NCBI GenBank assembly: GCA_963785425.1
Contig: CAWAVG010000001.1
Location: 558,001 to 622,000 of the forward strand
Length of the DNA: 64,000 bases
Reading direction: 5' to 3'
From: RYN-133 sp963785425
GTDB taxonomy: Bacteria > Actinomycetota > Actinomycetes > Mycobacteriales > Jatrophihabitantaceae
Shown here: positions 8,281-16,513 of the stretch, piece after piece
How the letters are laid out: each line of letters begins with the position of its first letter
How positions within the stretch are numbered: position 1 is the stretch's first letter
Notes under the pieces: generated by a model
Told to the model about the DNA's origin: nothing
The model's input: only the letters and a program-made list of their open reading frames with translations
Databases searched by the model: none
Program-made: the position numbers and the translations under genes

Positions 8281-10806
8281 TCAATCGAGGGGTCGGCGCG
8301 CGATCGCAGTGGGCGTACGGCTGAACAGCCATGCACCGGCCGCGGCGACCGCGGGAAGCCCCACCGTCAATGCCGCGAGATCGAGGTACGGCGGTCGGCT
8401 GAGGTAGCCGACCTCGTGCCAGTGCCACGCGATGAGGGCGAGGTAGGCACCGGCCGTACCGAGGATGCCCGCGAGCAGCCCCAGCGCACCGGCGCTCGCA
8501 GCGTGGAGGGCACGACGGGTGCGACTGCCGGCACCGGTCGCGGTCAGTGTGCGGAGATCCTGCATCGTCTCGCTTCGGATCAGTCCTATCGTCATGGTGA
8601 GGACGCCGAGGGCGACGAGGAGGCCGGCCAGCGTGGCGTAGTCGCGCAGCTGCTGCAGGTGTTGATCAGGGGTGGTGCGCGTCTCGATCGTGATGCCCGC
8701 GGCAGCAGCGCGCTCACGGGCGGTCGTGATCTGCGCCCCCGTCAATGCACTTCGTGCTTGCAGCAGCCACCCGACCGGCTCGGCGGTGTAGCGGCCGTCG
8801 CGCATTGCTCGGACGGTGATGAGCGTGCTCGGCGCCGAGCTGAAATCCGGGAGTTGCGGTGAGTGCTGCACTGTGACATCGCGGAACTCGCCCGCTGAGC
8901 CCGACCCGAGCTGTGTCCTTCCCAGGTCGTTCCGCACGGTGAGGATATCGGCGTGCACACTCGCCGGCGCGATGCCGTAGCGGTCCAGCAGGGCGGGGGT
9001 CGCCACGTACGGGACGGTCGCCTGACTCCAGCCGTGCCGCCCGTCGATGGTGATCGGACGGACGAGGCTGACCCGTCCCGCGCCCGGTGCAGAGCCCGCA
9101 GGCACCTGCGTGTTGAGGTCCATCGCCACGTCCAGCGCAAGCGTGGGGGCTGCGTCCAACGTGGCGGCGATCCCCGTCGCCACCGCGTGCGCGGACCGGA
9201 CCTGTGCTCTGCTGGGCACGGCGGGCGCGCCGGCCCGACCGCCGGTTGGCGCGACCGAGACCGGCGGGCCGTTCTGATCGTTCGGGTCGGCGAGCCAGAC
9301 GATCATCTGGTCGGACGCGAGATTGCCCGCGCTCAGTGCACGCTCGTTGGTCTGTTGCGCAGCAGCACTCACCGTGACCGTCGCGGCGATCCCGACGGCC
9401 AGACTCGCCGCGGCCAACGCGGCGCCCGACCTCGCCTGATAGCGCGCGAGGTCGCGCAGGGCCAGGCGACCGGCAACCGGCGCGCGGGTCGCGAGAGCGG
9501 CGACCGCTCGGATCCCCAGCGGCGCGAGCAGCAGCATTCCTGCTGTCGTGGCGAGTATCCCCACGATGATCAGAGCCGGCGCATGCCTGGCTGACAGGAC
9601 GAGGCTGACGAATCCTGCTGCCCCGAGGAACGCGCCCACCAACGCGAAACGGTGTGCCGGCTGTGGCGGGGCCGGTCGGCCCGACAGCGCGGCCACGATC
9701 GGAATCCTCGCGACGGCGCGCGCCGGCCACCACGACGCCGCGATCGAGCTGAGCACAGCGAGGACGGCACCGGCGATCACGGCCCACCACGGCAACGCGA
9801 ACGCGTCGTAACGATGCCCGACGACGCCCTCGAACGTCGGCGTCAGCCCCAGCCACACGGCCAAGCCGACGACGACCCCGGCGCTCGCGCCCACGATGCC
9901 GACTGCAGCGCCGTTCGCCATCATCACGCGACGCACCTGTCGGTCGGTGGCGCCGATCGCCCCGATCATGCCGAGCGCGCGTAACCGCCGTTGCGCCATG
10001 ACGGTGAAGCCCGCGACCGAGAGCAGTCCGATGAACGTCATGCCGATCGTGGCGAGGAGCAGGACGGCCAATGCCTGGTCGCGTTGTGTCTGGGCCGACA
10101 GCGCACCGGACGAGCTGATCCCCTGCACCGACCCGGCCGGCGGGTGGTAGCGGATGATCGCGTTCGGGTCCGAGTCGAAGAGCAACGTCAGCCCGGACGG
10201 CGCCGTGATCGTGGCGGGCAGCACCAGCCCGAACCCCTCCTGGAGGTCGCCCGGGTTCTCGACGGTGCCCACGATGCGTAGCCCGCGTCCGTCGACGCTC
10301 CAAACCGATCCGATCTTCAGGTTGAAGGTGGTGGCGACTGCCGGGGTGACTACCGCTTCGTGAGTGGATTGCGGGTACTGGCCGGACACCAGGTGCACCG
10401 TCGGAGCGCTGAACGTTCCGTGCGGGTCCTGCCCACGGAGGTCGACGGGCGTGATCGACCCCGGTACGCGCACTGCCTCGTGCGCGATGGCCTCGACCGT
10501 TCCGAACCGGCTCCGCGCGTCGGCGAGATCGCGGGCGACGCCGCCGGGGCCCGGGTTCGCGATGTCGACCCGCGCGTTTGCCGTGCCGAACAGCACACGG
10601 TCGGTGCTCTGCAGGTTCACGACGAGCCCGAGCCCGATTGTCGTTGCCGCGACCGCGACGACCAGCAGGAGCAGGACGAGCAGCTGCTGGCGCCACTCCC
10701 GGCGCAGCATCCGCCACGCCCACCGCCGGATCGCCCGTCGCGCGGGCCCGCGCCGCCGCGTCGAACGGGGCGTCTCGGGCGGCGCCGGTGGCGCGAGCGT
10801 CGTCAT
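8281..10806 (-). CDS. FtsX-family ABC transporter permease (MacB/LolCE-like)
   Basis: This 841-residue protein has an N-terminal membrane helix after a basic segment, a large extracytoplasmic domain, three helices, a second extracytoplasmic region and three final helices: the duplicated FtsX layout. Recognisable FtsX segments include LSVAGFTVMAQRRLRALGMIGAIGA and a second copy near the C-terminus (TMQDLRTLTATGAGSRTRRALHA). The ATG at 10806 overlaps the stop of the ATPase gene (ATGA). Relatives export peptides or lipids or couple ATP hydrolysis to envelope enzymes. The PadR regulator at the head of the operon suggests the system is induced by an envelope or drug stress. Confidence 0.85.
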   Translation of the reverse strand: MTTLAPPAPPETPRSTRRRGPARRAIRRWAWRMLRREWRQQLLVLLLLVVAVAATTIGLGLVVNLQSTDRVLFGTANARVDIANPGPGGVARDLADARSRFGTVEAIAHEAVRVPGSITPVDLRGQDPHGTFSAPTVHLVSGQYPQSTHEAVVTPAVATTFNLKIGSVWSVDGRGLRIVGTVENPGDLQEGFGLVLPATITAPSGLTLLFDSDPNAIIRYHPPAGSVQGISSSGALSAQTQRDQALAVLLLATIGMTFIGLLSVAGFTVMAQRRLRALGMIGAIGATDRQVRRVMMANGAAVGIVGASAGVVVGLAVWLGLTPTFEGVVGHRYDAFALPWWAVIAGAVLAVLSSIAASWWPARAVARIPIVAALSGRPAPPQPAHRFALVGAFLGAAGFVSLVLSARHAPALIIVGILATTAGMLLLAPLGIRAVAALATRAPVAGRLALRDLARYQARSGAALAAASLAVGIAATVTVSAAAQQTNERALSAGNLASDQMIVWLADPNDQNGPPVSVAPTGGRAGAPAVPSRAQVRSAHAVATGIAATLDAAPTLALDVAMDLNTQVPAGSAPGAGRVSLVRPITIDGRHGWSQATVPYVATPALLDRYGIAPASVHADILTVRNDLGRTQLGSGSAGEFRDVTVQHSPQLPDFSSAPSTLITVRAMRDGRYTAEPVGWLLQARSALTGAQITTARERAAAAGITIETRTTPDQHLQQLRDYATLAGLLVALGVLTMTIGLIRSETMQDLRTLTATGAGSRTRRALHAASAGALGLLAGILGTAGAYLALIAWHWHEVGYLSRPPYLDLAALTVGLPAVAAAGAWLFSRTPTAIARRPLD

Positions 10807-11525
10807 CGGGCGCGGTCCGCATCCAGCAGTGACTCGGGGCCGTCGGCGTGTGCGGTCTGATCGGCCACCCGTCCGTCGCGCAGGAAGACGACCCGGTCGG
10901 CCCACGACGCGAGCTGGGCATCGTGAGTCACCACCACGCCTGCGACGCCGCCCTGACACGATTGCCGCACCAGTCGCATGACCGCTTCGCCGTTGACGGA
11001 GTCCAGCGCGCCGGAAGGCTCGTCGGCGAGCAGCAGGTGCCGCTGCCCGACCACCGCACGGGCGATCGCGACGCGCTGGCGTTCACCGCCGGACAGCTCA
11101 TCGGGGAACGCCTCGGCGCGATCGATCAGATCGAGCCGGTCGAGTGCGGCGAGCGCAGCGGTCCTGGCGCCGCGCGCCGGCGTCCCGTCGAGTTCCAGCG
11201 GCAACGACACGTTCTCGGCCGCAGTCAGCCCGGCCAGCAGGTTGAAGTCCTGGAAGACGTAGCCGATGGCACGACGGCGTAATGCCGCTCGCTGGCTACG
11301 TGACAGGCTGCGCAGTGAGACGTCGCCGACGGTGACCTCACCACCGGTCGGTTCTTCGAGACTGCCGGCAATGGTGAGCAACGTGCTCTTGCCGGATCCA
11401 CTGGGCCCCATTACTGCAACGAGTTCGCCCGGCTCGACGCTGAGGTCGATCCCACGAAGGGCGTGCACCTGGGTCGTGCCGCTGCCGTACACCTTGCTGA
11501 TCTCGGTCAGCCGCAGCGCGGTCAT
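10803..11525 (-). CDS. MacB-type ABC transporter ATP-binding protein
   Basis: This 240-residue ATPase has Walker A GPSGSGKST, the Q-loop in FQDFNLLAGLTAAENV, signature LSGGERQRVAIARA, Walker B LLLADEPSGALD and the switch histidine in VVVTHDAQ. This is the LolD/MacB clade, which pairs with FtsX-fold permeases, and its partner is encoded directly downstream. The ATG at 11525 overlaps the PadR stop codon (ATGA) and its own stop overlaps the permease ATG, so all three proteins are translated in a coupled chain. Confidence 0.93.
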   Translation of the reverse strand: MTALRLTEISKVYGSGTTQVHALRGIDLSVEPGELVAVMGPSGSGKSTLLTIAGSLEEPTGGEVTVGDVSLRSLSRSQRAALRRRAIGYVFQDFNLLAGLTAAENVSLPLELDGTPARGARTAALAALDRLDLIDRAEAFPDELSGGERQRVAIARAVVGQRHLLLADEPSGALDSVNGEAVMRLVRQSCQGGVAGVVVTHDAQLASWADRVVFLRDGRVADQTAHADGPESLLDADRAR

Positions 11526-12106
11526 CGCCGCACCTTCGCCGCTCGCTCGGCGGACGGGACGGTTGGCGTGCTCGCAACCTTCCTGGCCTCGACCCCCGCG
11601 CGTCGCAACCGGGCATCTGCGGCGTCGAGCCATCGGATCACCGAATCGAGCCGGAACAGTTCGGCGTCCAGCACCAGGGCCAGGCTGAGGTCGTCGTCGG
11701 CGTCGCGCTTGATCCGCGTCCACTCCTGCATCCGCTGGACGACGTGGCGCCGGTGCGCCTGGACGACTTCAGCGACATCCACACCGGGCACCTCGATAGC
11801 GACAAGCACCTTGATGACGAGCTCATCGCGCGGCGGTGCGCCGATCTCGGACGGCGTGCGCAGCCAGGTGTCGAGCTCGGCGGACCCAGCGCTCGTGAGC
11901 CGGAACGACTTCTGCGGACCGGGTTCCTCGGACTCGTCGTCCGATTCGATGAGCCCGTCGCGCTCGAGGCGCTGCAAGGTCGTATAGACCTGGCCGACGT
12001 TGAGCGGCCACACCTCGCCGGTCCGCTGCTCGAATTCGTGCCGAAGCTGCAGACCGTACTTCGGTCCCTCGCTCAGCAACGCCAACAATGCGTGGCGCAC
12101 GCTCAT
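11522..12106 (-). CDS. PadR family transcriptional regulator
   Basis: This 194-residue regulator has an N-terminal winged helix (HALLALLSEGPKYGLQLRHEFE, then VWPLNVGQVYTTLQRLERDGL) followed by the C-terminal coiled-coil dimer region of the Vir_act_alpha_C type. PadR proteins are ligand-responsive repressors, often encoded with the exporter they control. Here the gene heads the ATPase-permease operon and its start lies 23 bases from a palindromic AT-rich element, a likely autoregulatory operator. The ATG at 12106 was chosen because the conserved domain begins there. Confidence 0.9.
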   Translation of the reverse strand: MSVRHALLALLSEGPKYGLQLRHEFEQRTGEVWPLNVGQVYTTLQRLERDGLIESDDESEEPGPQKSFRLTSAGSAELDTWLRTPSEIGAPPRDELVIKVLVAIEVPGVDVAEVVQAHRRHVVQRMQEWTRIKRDADDDLSLALVLDAELFRLDSVIRWLDAADARLRRAGVEARKVASTPTVPSAERAAKVRR

Positions 12107-12128
12107 CAGCCGACCCCCGCTCGATGGA

Positions 12129-12153
12129 TATACCGAGTATATATACCAGGTAT
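12129..12153. promoter_or_regulatory. Palindromic operator candidate for the PadR operon
   Basis: Two overlapping dyads lie in an AT-rich island within GC-rich flanks: TATAC-CGA-GTATA at 12129-12141 and ATACC-A-GGTAT at 12143-12153. They sit 23-47 bases upstream of the padR ATG and 65-89 bases upstream of the divergent oxidoreductase GTG. The TATATA stretch could also serve as a -10 element, so a repressor bound here would block the promoter. Perfect symmetry of both dyads is visible directly; binding by this PadR protein is inferred from position. Confidence 0.6.
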
Positions 12154-12217
12154 TGCCTGATCGGAACAGTCCGGTTCGACATCGGTGTTGTGCCGGGATC
12201 CGACGGAAGGACAACGC

Positions 12218-13051
12218 GTGCAACCGCAATTCGGGACGCTCGGGGTTTGGGCCCACGAGTCGAACCTGACTCCGCAACTCGTGCACGAACTGGAACAGCT
12301 CGGCTACAGCGGTATCTGGCTCGGCGGTTCGCCCGGCGGTGACCTCGCCGCGGTGTCTGCGCTGCTCGACGCGACCGAGCGCATCAGCGTGGCCACCGGC
12401 ATCGTCAACATCTGGAAGGACGACGCACGCAGCATCGCTGCCGCGCACCGGCGCATCGTCGCCGACCATCCCGGACGGTTCCTGCTCGGCATCGGCACCG
12501 GGCACCCCGAAGCCACCTCGGACTACGAGCACCCCTACCAGGCGTTGGTCGACTACCTCGATGTGCTGGACGGCGAAGGCGTCCCGCATGACGAGCGCGC
12601 GCTCGCGGCGCTCGGTCCCAAGGTGCTACGCCTCGCGCGCGACCGCACGGCGGGGGCCCACCCGTACCTCGTGCCTCCTGAGCACACCAAGATCGCCCGT
12701 GAGGCGCTCGGCGCGGGTCTGCTGCTGGCGCCCGAGCAGAAGGTGGTGCTCGAGACCGATCCCGAGCGAGCCCGGGCCATCGGTCGTCCGGCCGTCGATA
12801 AGCCCTACCTCGGACTCGTCAACTACACGTCGAACCTGCGCCGGCTCGGCTGGGGCGATGCCGAGCTGGCCAGCCCGGGCAGCGACGCACTGATCGATGC
12901 GCTGGTCGCGCACGGCGACGCCGCGACTGTCGCCGGCCGAATCCGCGCGCACCTCGACGCCGGTGCCGACCACGTCCCTGTGCAGTTGCTCACCGAGTCC
13001 GGCGCCGACCCGCTGCCGGGATACCGCGCGCTTGCCGAACAACTCGTCTAA
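12218..13051 (+). CDS. LLM-class F420-dependent oxidoreductase (TIGR03620-like)
   Basis: This 277-residue luciferase-like TIM-barrel enzyme includes LGVWAHESNLTPQLV at the start, IWLGGSPGGDLAAVSALL, GIVNIWKDDARSIAAAHRRI and RFLLGIGTGHPEA, matching the short actinobacterial subfamily of probable F420-dependent oxidoreductases. The GTG at 12218 has GGAAGG seven bases upstream and is preferred over an earlier in-frame codon at 12185. It is divergent from the padR operon, so the operator between them could affect both. Its stop codon overlaps that of the convergent phosphotransferase gene by three bases. Confidence 0.85.
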   Translation: MQPQFGTLGVWAHESNLTPQLVHELEQLGYSGIWLGGSPGGDLAAVSALLDATERISVATGIVNIWKDDARSIAAAHRRIVADHPGRFLLGIGTGHPEATSDYEHPYQALVDYLDVLDGEGVPHDERALAALGPKVLRLARDRTAGAHPYLVPPEHTKIAREALGAGLLLAPEQKVVLETDPERARAIGRPAVDKPYLGLVNYTSNLRRLGWGDAELASPGSDALIDALVAHGDAATVAGRIRAHLDAGADHVPVQLLTESGADPLPGYRALAEQLV

Positions 13052-13947
13052 CCGCGGTCGTCGGCGATCAGTCCCTCGATGATGTCTGTGGCCGAGAACC
13101 GCCAGCCATAGCGTCGTTCCGCAGCGTCGGTGTGCGCTCCCTCCGCCAACGTCAGCAACGCTTTCCAGAGCGCCCAGCCGCGGCCTCGGGCCCGTTCGGC
13201 GGTGTCGGTGGCCACCGACCCGAGGAACGTCGCGCGAGCCGCCCCGTCCAAGAACGTCCAGCCGAACACGAGATCGCACGCGGGGTCGCCGACCGCGCAC
13301 GTGCCGAAGTCGAGGACGGCTGACAGCCGGCCGCCGGCGACCAGCAGATTGCTGCCGGTCATGTCGCCATGGAGCCAGGTCGGCTTTCCGGCATGGCCTG
13401 CGTCGAGCGCCGCGTCCCAGACGCCGAGCGCGGCGGTGACGTCGACACGTCCTGCCGACGAACGCGCAAGGGCTCGCGTCTGCTCGTCGTACTGAGCGAG
13501 CGGAGCGCCCCGTCCGAAACTGTGAGCGCCGGCGAGCGGCCCCTCGGTGGCATCGATCCGACGCAACGCCTGAAGGAAGTGCGCCACCTCGGCGGCGAAG
13601 CGCGTCATGTCGGCGACCAGGCCGGCGCGAGCCGGTTCGCCGGGCAGCCACCGGTACACCGACCACGGCCACGGATATCCGCACCCAGGACGGCCCTGCG
13701 CCGCAGGCGTCGGGATCGGCACCGGCAACTGCCTCCCGAGGACCGGTAGCCACCGGTGCTCCTTGGCCACCGCCGCGGCATAGGCTGCCGCGCTCGGCAG
13801 CCGCGCCGACAGGTCTGCCCCGATACGGAACGTACGGTTGTCCGCTCCCTGCAGCCCGACCGGCTCGACCGGTTCGTGCGCCCACCGCGGGAACTGCTCA
13901 CGGATGAGGCACCGGACGAGATCGGCGTCCGGGTCGACCATCACCAT
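13048..13947 (-). CDS. Aminoglycoside phosphotransferase (APH) family kinase
   Basis: This 299-residue protein-kinase-like phosphotransferase has a nucleotide-loop region with NRTFRIG, the catalytic loop TWLHGDMTGSNLLV (Brenner motif HGDxxxxN) and the metal-binding VLDFGTCAVGDPACDL. The overall order matches APH/homoserine-kinase-like enzymes. Members phosphorylate aminoglycosides, sugars or other small hydroxylated compounds, and similarity alone does not show resistance. It stands alone, convergent with the F420 oxidoreductase and divergent from a broken VOC gene. Confidence 0.85.
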   Translation of the reverse strand: MVMVDPDADLVRCLIREQFPRWAHEPVEPVGLQGADNRTFRIGADLSARLPSAAAYAAAVAKEHRWLPVLGRQLPVPIPTPAAQGRPGCGYPWPWSVYRWLPGEPARAGLVADMTRFAAEVAHFLQALRRIDATEGPLAGAHSFGRGAPLAQYDEQTRALARSSAGRVDVTAALGVWDAALDAGHAGKPTWLHGDMTGSNLLVAGGRLSAVLDFGTCAVGDPACDLVFGWTFLDGAARATFLGSVATDTAERARGRGWALWKALLTLAEGAHTDAAERRYGWRFSATDIIEGLIADDRG

Positions 13948-14004
13948 CTGCCGAGGCTTTCATCCGCCGGCAAGCACATTGCCGCGTCACGACCGCATGA
14001 CTGC

Positions 14005-14262
14005 GACGCGACGGAACGCCCCGCGACTACGTTGGCGCAGGCCGACGGCGAGACCCAGACCACCGCCGTCGGAAACCAGTTCGCCGGCCGCGTCGGGTTG
14101 TTTCTGCGCGTCGAGGACTTCGAGGCGAGCTACACGCGCATGCTCGACGTGGGCGTCGAGTTCGTCACCCAGCCCCGTCTGGAGCCGTACGGGCAGGTCG
14201 TCGTGTTCGTCGACGTCGCGGGGAACCGCTGGGACCTGCTCGGGCCACGACCGGGCCGGTGA
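14005..14262 (+). pseudogene. VOC family protein remnant lacking its N-terminal half
   Basis: About 86 codons encode only the second half of a VOC protein: ATTLAQADGETQTTAVGNQ, then RVGLFLRVEDFEASYTRML, VEFVTQPRLEPYG and VVVFVDVAGNRWDLLGP. Full-length relatives have some 45-50 residues before this point, including the first metal ligand. Upstream in the same frame there is only antisense sequence of the phosphotransferase gene, so the N-terminal half has been lost, probably by deletion at the junction near 13.95-14.0 kb. No plausible start with ribosome site precedes it. Confidence 0.65.
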
Positions 14263-14295
14263 CGCTTCATGCAGCGCGCTTGCGATGCTTGGCGC

Positions 14296-14616
14296 ATGCA
14301 CAAGACCGACGGTGTGCGCGATCCTGCCACTGCGTTCCCCCTACCCGTCCTGGTCGACGATGCCGGTGAACGGCGTCTCGCCAACCGGGCGATTGCGGTC
14401 GGCGCCGCAGGCCTGGCCGCGAACGTGCCCGGCGTGCGCCACGCCCACGCTCGTGCCCGCTGGACAGGGCGCACCCTGCGCCTCGAGGTCGACGGTTGGA
14501 TCGCCGCCGAGACCACTGTCGCCGACGCCGACGCGGTCGGCCGCGCCGTCGCACACACGATCGCGCGGGAGCTGCCGGATGTTCGTCGCTTCACCTGGAC
14601 CGCGCGCGCCGTATGA
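14296..14616 (+). CDS. Small protein resembling the cation-efflux C-terminal (ZT_dimer) domain
   Basis: This is a 106-residue protein. The segment VPGVRHAHARARWTGRTLRL followed by DGWIAAETTVADADAVGRAV and HTIARELPDV matches the spacing of the cytoplasmic dimerisation domain of cation diffusion facilitators (xVxGVxxxHxxRxRxxGxxxxxE then a helix), but no membrane part is present. It may be a stand-alone metal-responsive or dimerisation module. The start at 14296 is preferred over 14269 because the first nine residues look non-conserved. Its stop overlaps the ATG of the lipoprotein gene, suggesting the two act together. Confidence 0.55.
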   Translation: MHKTDGVRDPATAFPLPVLVDDAGERRLANRAIAVGAAGLAANVPGVRHAHARARWTGRTLRLEVDGWIAAETTVADADAVGRAVAHTIARELPDVRRFTWTARAV

Positions 14617-15158
14617 CGGTCCGTGCGCTGGCGGCCATCCTCGCAGTCACACTCGTCGCCTGTTCGACCTCGACGGGCGCCGTCCGTCCCAGTTCTCCGG
14701 CGTCGTCGGCGTCTGCGCCGTCCGTCGCTGCTCCAGCCCCGCCCGGATGCCCTACCGGCACCCACGCCATCGAGTCCCTGCTCGGCGAACCCATCGCCGA
14801 CGCCGACGGGCCCGCCAACGGAAGCACCGAGCAGATCTGCGCATTCACCACGAGCGCGACGGACGTCGGTGCCCTCAGCGTCGTGTACCTGCGCTTCCCC
14901 CGGCCCGAGCTCGAGGTCAGGTCGCTCGCCGGCGCGCGGCGGCTCTACGGCTCGCCGATGACGGGTCACACGATCATCGCCATGCCCTCCTGGGGCGCCG
15001 ATGCGTTCCTCGACGAATCGATACTGCCCAAGCAGAATCTCATCGCCGAATTCGCATGGGTGCCGGGCTTCGAGATCATCCTCGGCATGCACACCGGCGA
15101 TCGACACGCAGCAGAGCGACGGCAGCTGATCGATCGGCTCGTCGCCTTCACCCACTGA
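14613..15158 (+). CDS. Putative lipoprotein of unknown function
   Basis: This 181-residue protein has a signal peptide (MTVRALAAILAVTL) ending in the lipobox VAC, followed by a Ser/Ala/Pro-rich linker and a folded domain of about 130 residues starting CPTGTHAIESLLG. It should be exported and lipidated at Cys17. The ATG at 14613 overlaps the upstream stop (ATGA), so it is translated with the ZT_dimer-like protein. Two further cysteines in the folded domain (GCPTG and QICAF) could form a disulfide. No family recognised. Confidence 0.7.
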   Translation: MTVRALAAILAVTLVACSTSTGAVRPSSPASSASAPSVAAPAPPGCPTGTHAIESLLGEPIADADGPANGSTEQICAFTTSATDVGALSVVYLRFPRPELEVRSLAGARRLYGSPMTGHTIIAMPSWGADAFLDESILPKQNLIAEFAWVPGFEIILGMHTGDRHAAERRQLIDRLVAFTH

Positions 15159-15197
15159 TCTCACCAGCCTGCGCCGCGTGCGGGTAGAACTACCGGT

Positions 15198-15524
15198 ATG
15201 ACAGGACAACCCACATACGTCGAACTCGGCGTGCGCGACGTACAGGCGGCAAAGACCTTCTACGGCGGGCTGTTCGGGTGGGAGCCAGCCGGTCCGGGCC
15301 AGGTCGAAACCGACACGCTGTCGATCGGCATCCACGGTGGCGACGACGCTGCCCACTTCGAGGTGTTCTTCGCAGTCGACGATCTGGAGGCCTCGATCGA
15401 ACGTGTGCGCGCGCTGGGCGGCCAGGTGCTCGGCGGGATCAACGACTCACCGGGGTTCGGCCGATGGGTCGAGTGTGCTGACGACCAGGGCGTCCGCTTC
15501 GGCATGCGGTCGGAGCTGCACTGA
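15198..15524 (+). CDS. VOC family protein (glyoxalase/bleomycin-resistance-like)
   Basis: This 108-residue single-module VOC protein begins PTYVELGVRDVQAAKTFY followed by GLFGW, the signature of the family, with a second half containing FFAVDDLEASIERVRALGG and a final strand DDQGVRFGMR. The size fits a homodimer in which two chains make the active sites. The glutamate and histidine ligands are only partly evident, so a binding rather than catalytic role is possible. It is convergent with the DUF1801 gene three bases away. Confidence 0.8.
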   Translation: MTGQPTYVELGVRDVQAAKTFYGGLFGWEPAGPGQVETDTLSIGIHGGDDAAHFEVFFAVDDLEASIERVRALGGQVLGGINDSPGFGRWVECADDQGVRFGMRSELH

Positions 15525-15527
15525 CTG

Positions 15528-15929
15528 CTACTGCCATCCCGCGGTGCGTCCGGCCTGCTCGATCCAATCATGCAGGTCCGGACGCGCTACGTCCTCGGAG
15601 TTCGTGACCTTGACGTAGCGGGTGCGGTCAGTGGTGCCGAGCGGCGGCGGTGGGTCGAAGTCAGCGCCGCCGAAGAAGACGACGTTCGCCGAGACGTCGT
15701 AGGGCGCGAGCTCGATGATCCATCCAAGTCCCGGCAGCCCGTAGTAGGCCCTCTTCCACTTCACGGCGAAGTGCAGGTCCGGGACCAGGCCGCGGATCAC
15801 CTCGTCCAATTCTCTGAGAATCGGCTGCAGGTGCGGCATGAGACGCCCGAACCATTGATCGATGTCGGAGTGGCTTTCTGCGGGCTCGGGCGGTTTTCGC
15901 GCGGCGTTCCCCTTGATCGTTTTCGGCAT
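15528..15929 (-). CDS. DUF1801 domain protein (YdhG/Fra-like)
   Basis: This 133-residue protein has a DUF1801 core: PILRELDEVIRGLVPDLHFAV, KWKRAYYGLPGLGWIIELAPY and VVFFGGADFDPPPPLG. The start at 15929 is fixed by a strong GGAGG six bases upstream of an ATG that opens MPKTIKGN. DUF1801 proteins resemble the Bacillus iron-chaperone frataxin-like Fra, but most are uncharacterised. A second DUF1801 gene starts about 110 bases away on the other strand; the two share a divergent promoter region. Confidence 0.75.
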   Translation of the reverse strand: MPKTIKGNAARKPPEPAESHSDIDQWFGRLMPHLQPILRELDEVIRGLVPDLHFAVKWKRAYYGLPGLGWIIELAPYDVSANVVFFGGADFDPPPPLGTTDRTRYVKVTNSEDVARPDLHDWIEQAGRTAGWQ

Positions 15930-16036
15930 CACGCCTCCTCCACCCATTGGCAGCTCGTCCTCGAGTATGCGACCACCTCGGCGTCGCGCGGCACCGAGTG
16001 CTGGTGCTCGGGCTCACGGTCGGCGACGATTCGAGG

Positions 16037-16405
16037 GTGGACGCAACGGTTGACGCCTATCTCGCCTCGCTCGAGGAACCCGAGCGGACGACGCTGGCAG
16101 AACTCCGACGAACGATCCGGGAGGTGGTGCCCGAAGCCGAGGAATGCATCTCGTACGGGATGCCCGCATACAAGCTCGATGGCGTCGCGATCGCCGGGTT
16201 CGCGGCGTTCAAGAATCATCTGAGCTACCTCCCGCACAGTGGATCCGTCCTCGACAAGCTCACCGACGAGCTCGCCGGTTTCGAGTCCACCAAGGGCTCT
16301 CTGCACTTCCCGGTCGACCGTCCCTTGTCACGTCGCCTGGTCGAAGCGCTGCTGGACACGCGCATGGCACAGGCGGGACTCCCGCCACGCAGCAAGCACG
16401 GCTGA
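16037..16405 (+). CDS. DUF1801 domain protein (YdhG/Fra-like)
   Basis: About 122 residues read VDATVDAYLASLEEPERTTL followed by LRRTIREVVPEAEECISYGMP, YKLDGVAIAGFAAFKNHLSY and a C-terminal LHFPVDRPLSRRLVEALL. This is a clear full-length member of the YdhG/iron-chaperone family, closer to the canonical sequence than its divergent neighbour. The GTG at 16037 lies just at the conserved start; upstream in-frame codons exist, so the exact N-terminus is uncertain. Role in iron handling is known only for distant homologues. Confidence 0.75.
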   Translation: MDATVDAYLASLEEPERTTLAELRRTIREVVPEAEECISYGMPAYKLDGVAIAGFAAFKNHLSYLPHSGSVLDKLTDELAGFESTKGSLHFPVDRPLSRRLVEALLDTRMAQAGLPPRSKHG

Positions 16406-16513
16406 CAGCTCTCGCCGCCCGACGCTGATCACCCCGGAGACGACTGGCCAATCCGTTCTTGCGCCGCGGCCGACTGGGACACTCGTGCGGAGACATGACG
16501 ATTCGTAGCTGGA

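Noticed and set aside
11522..12589. Extending the PadR protein upstream to about 355 residues
   Set aside because: The added 161 residues are antisense to the divergent oxidoreductase gene and cover the operator; the conserved winged-helix domain begins exactly at the ATG at 12106.
13756..14004. Full-length 168-residue frame for the truncated VOC gene
   Set aside because: Its first 80 codons are antisense to the phosphotransferase gene and bear no resemblance to a VOC N-terminus.
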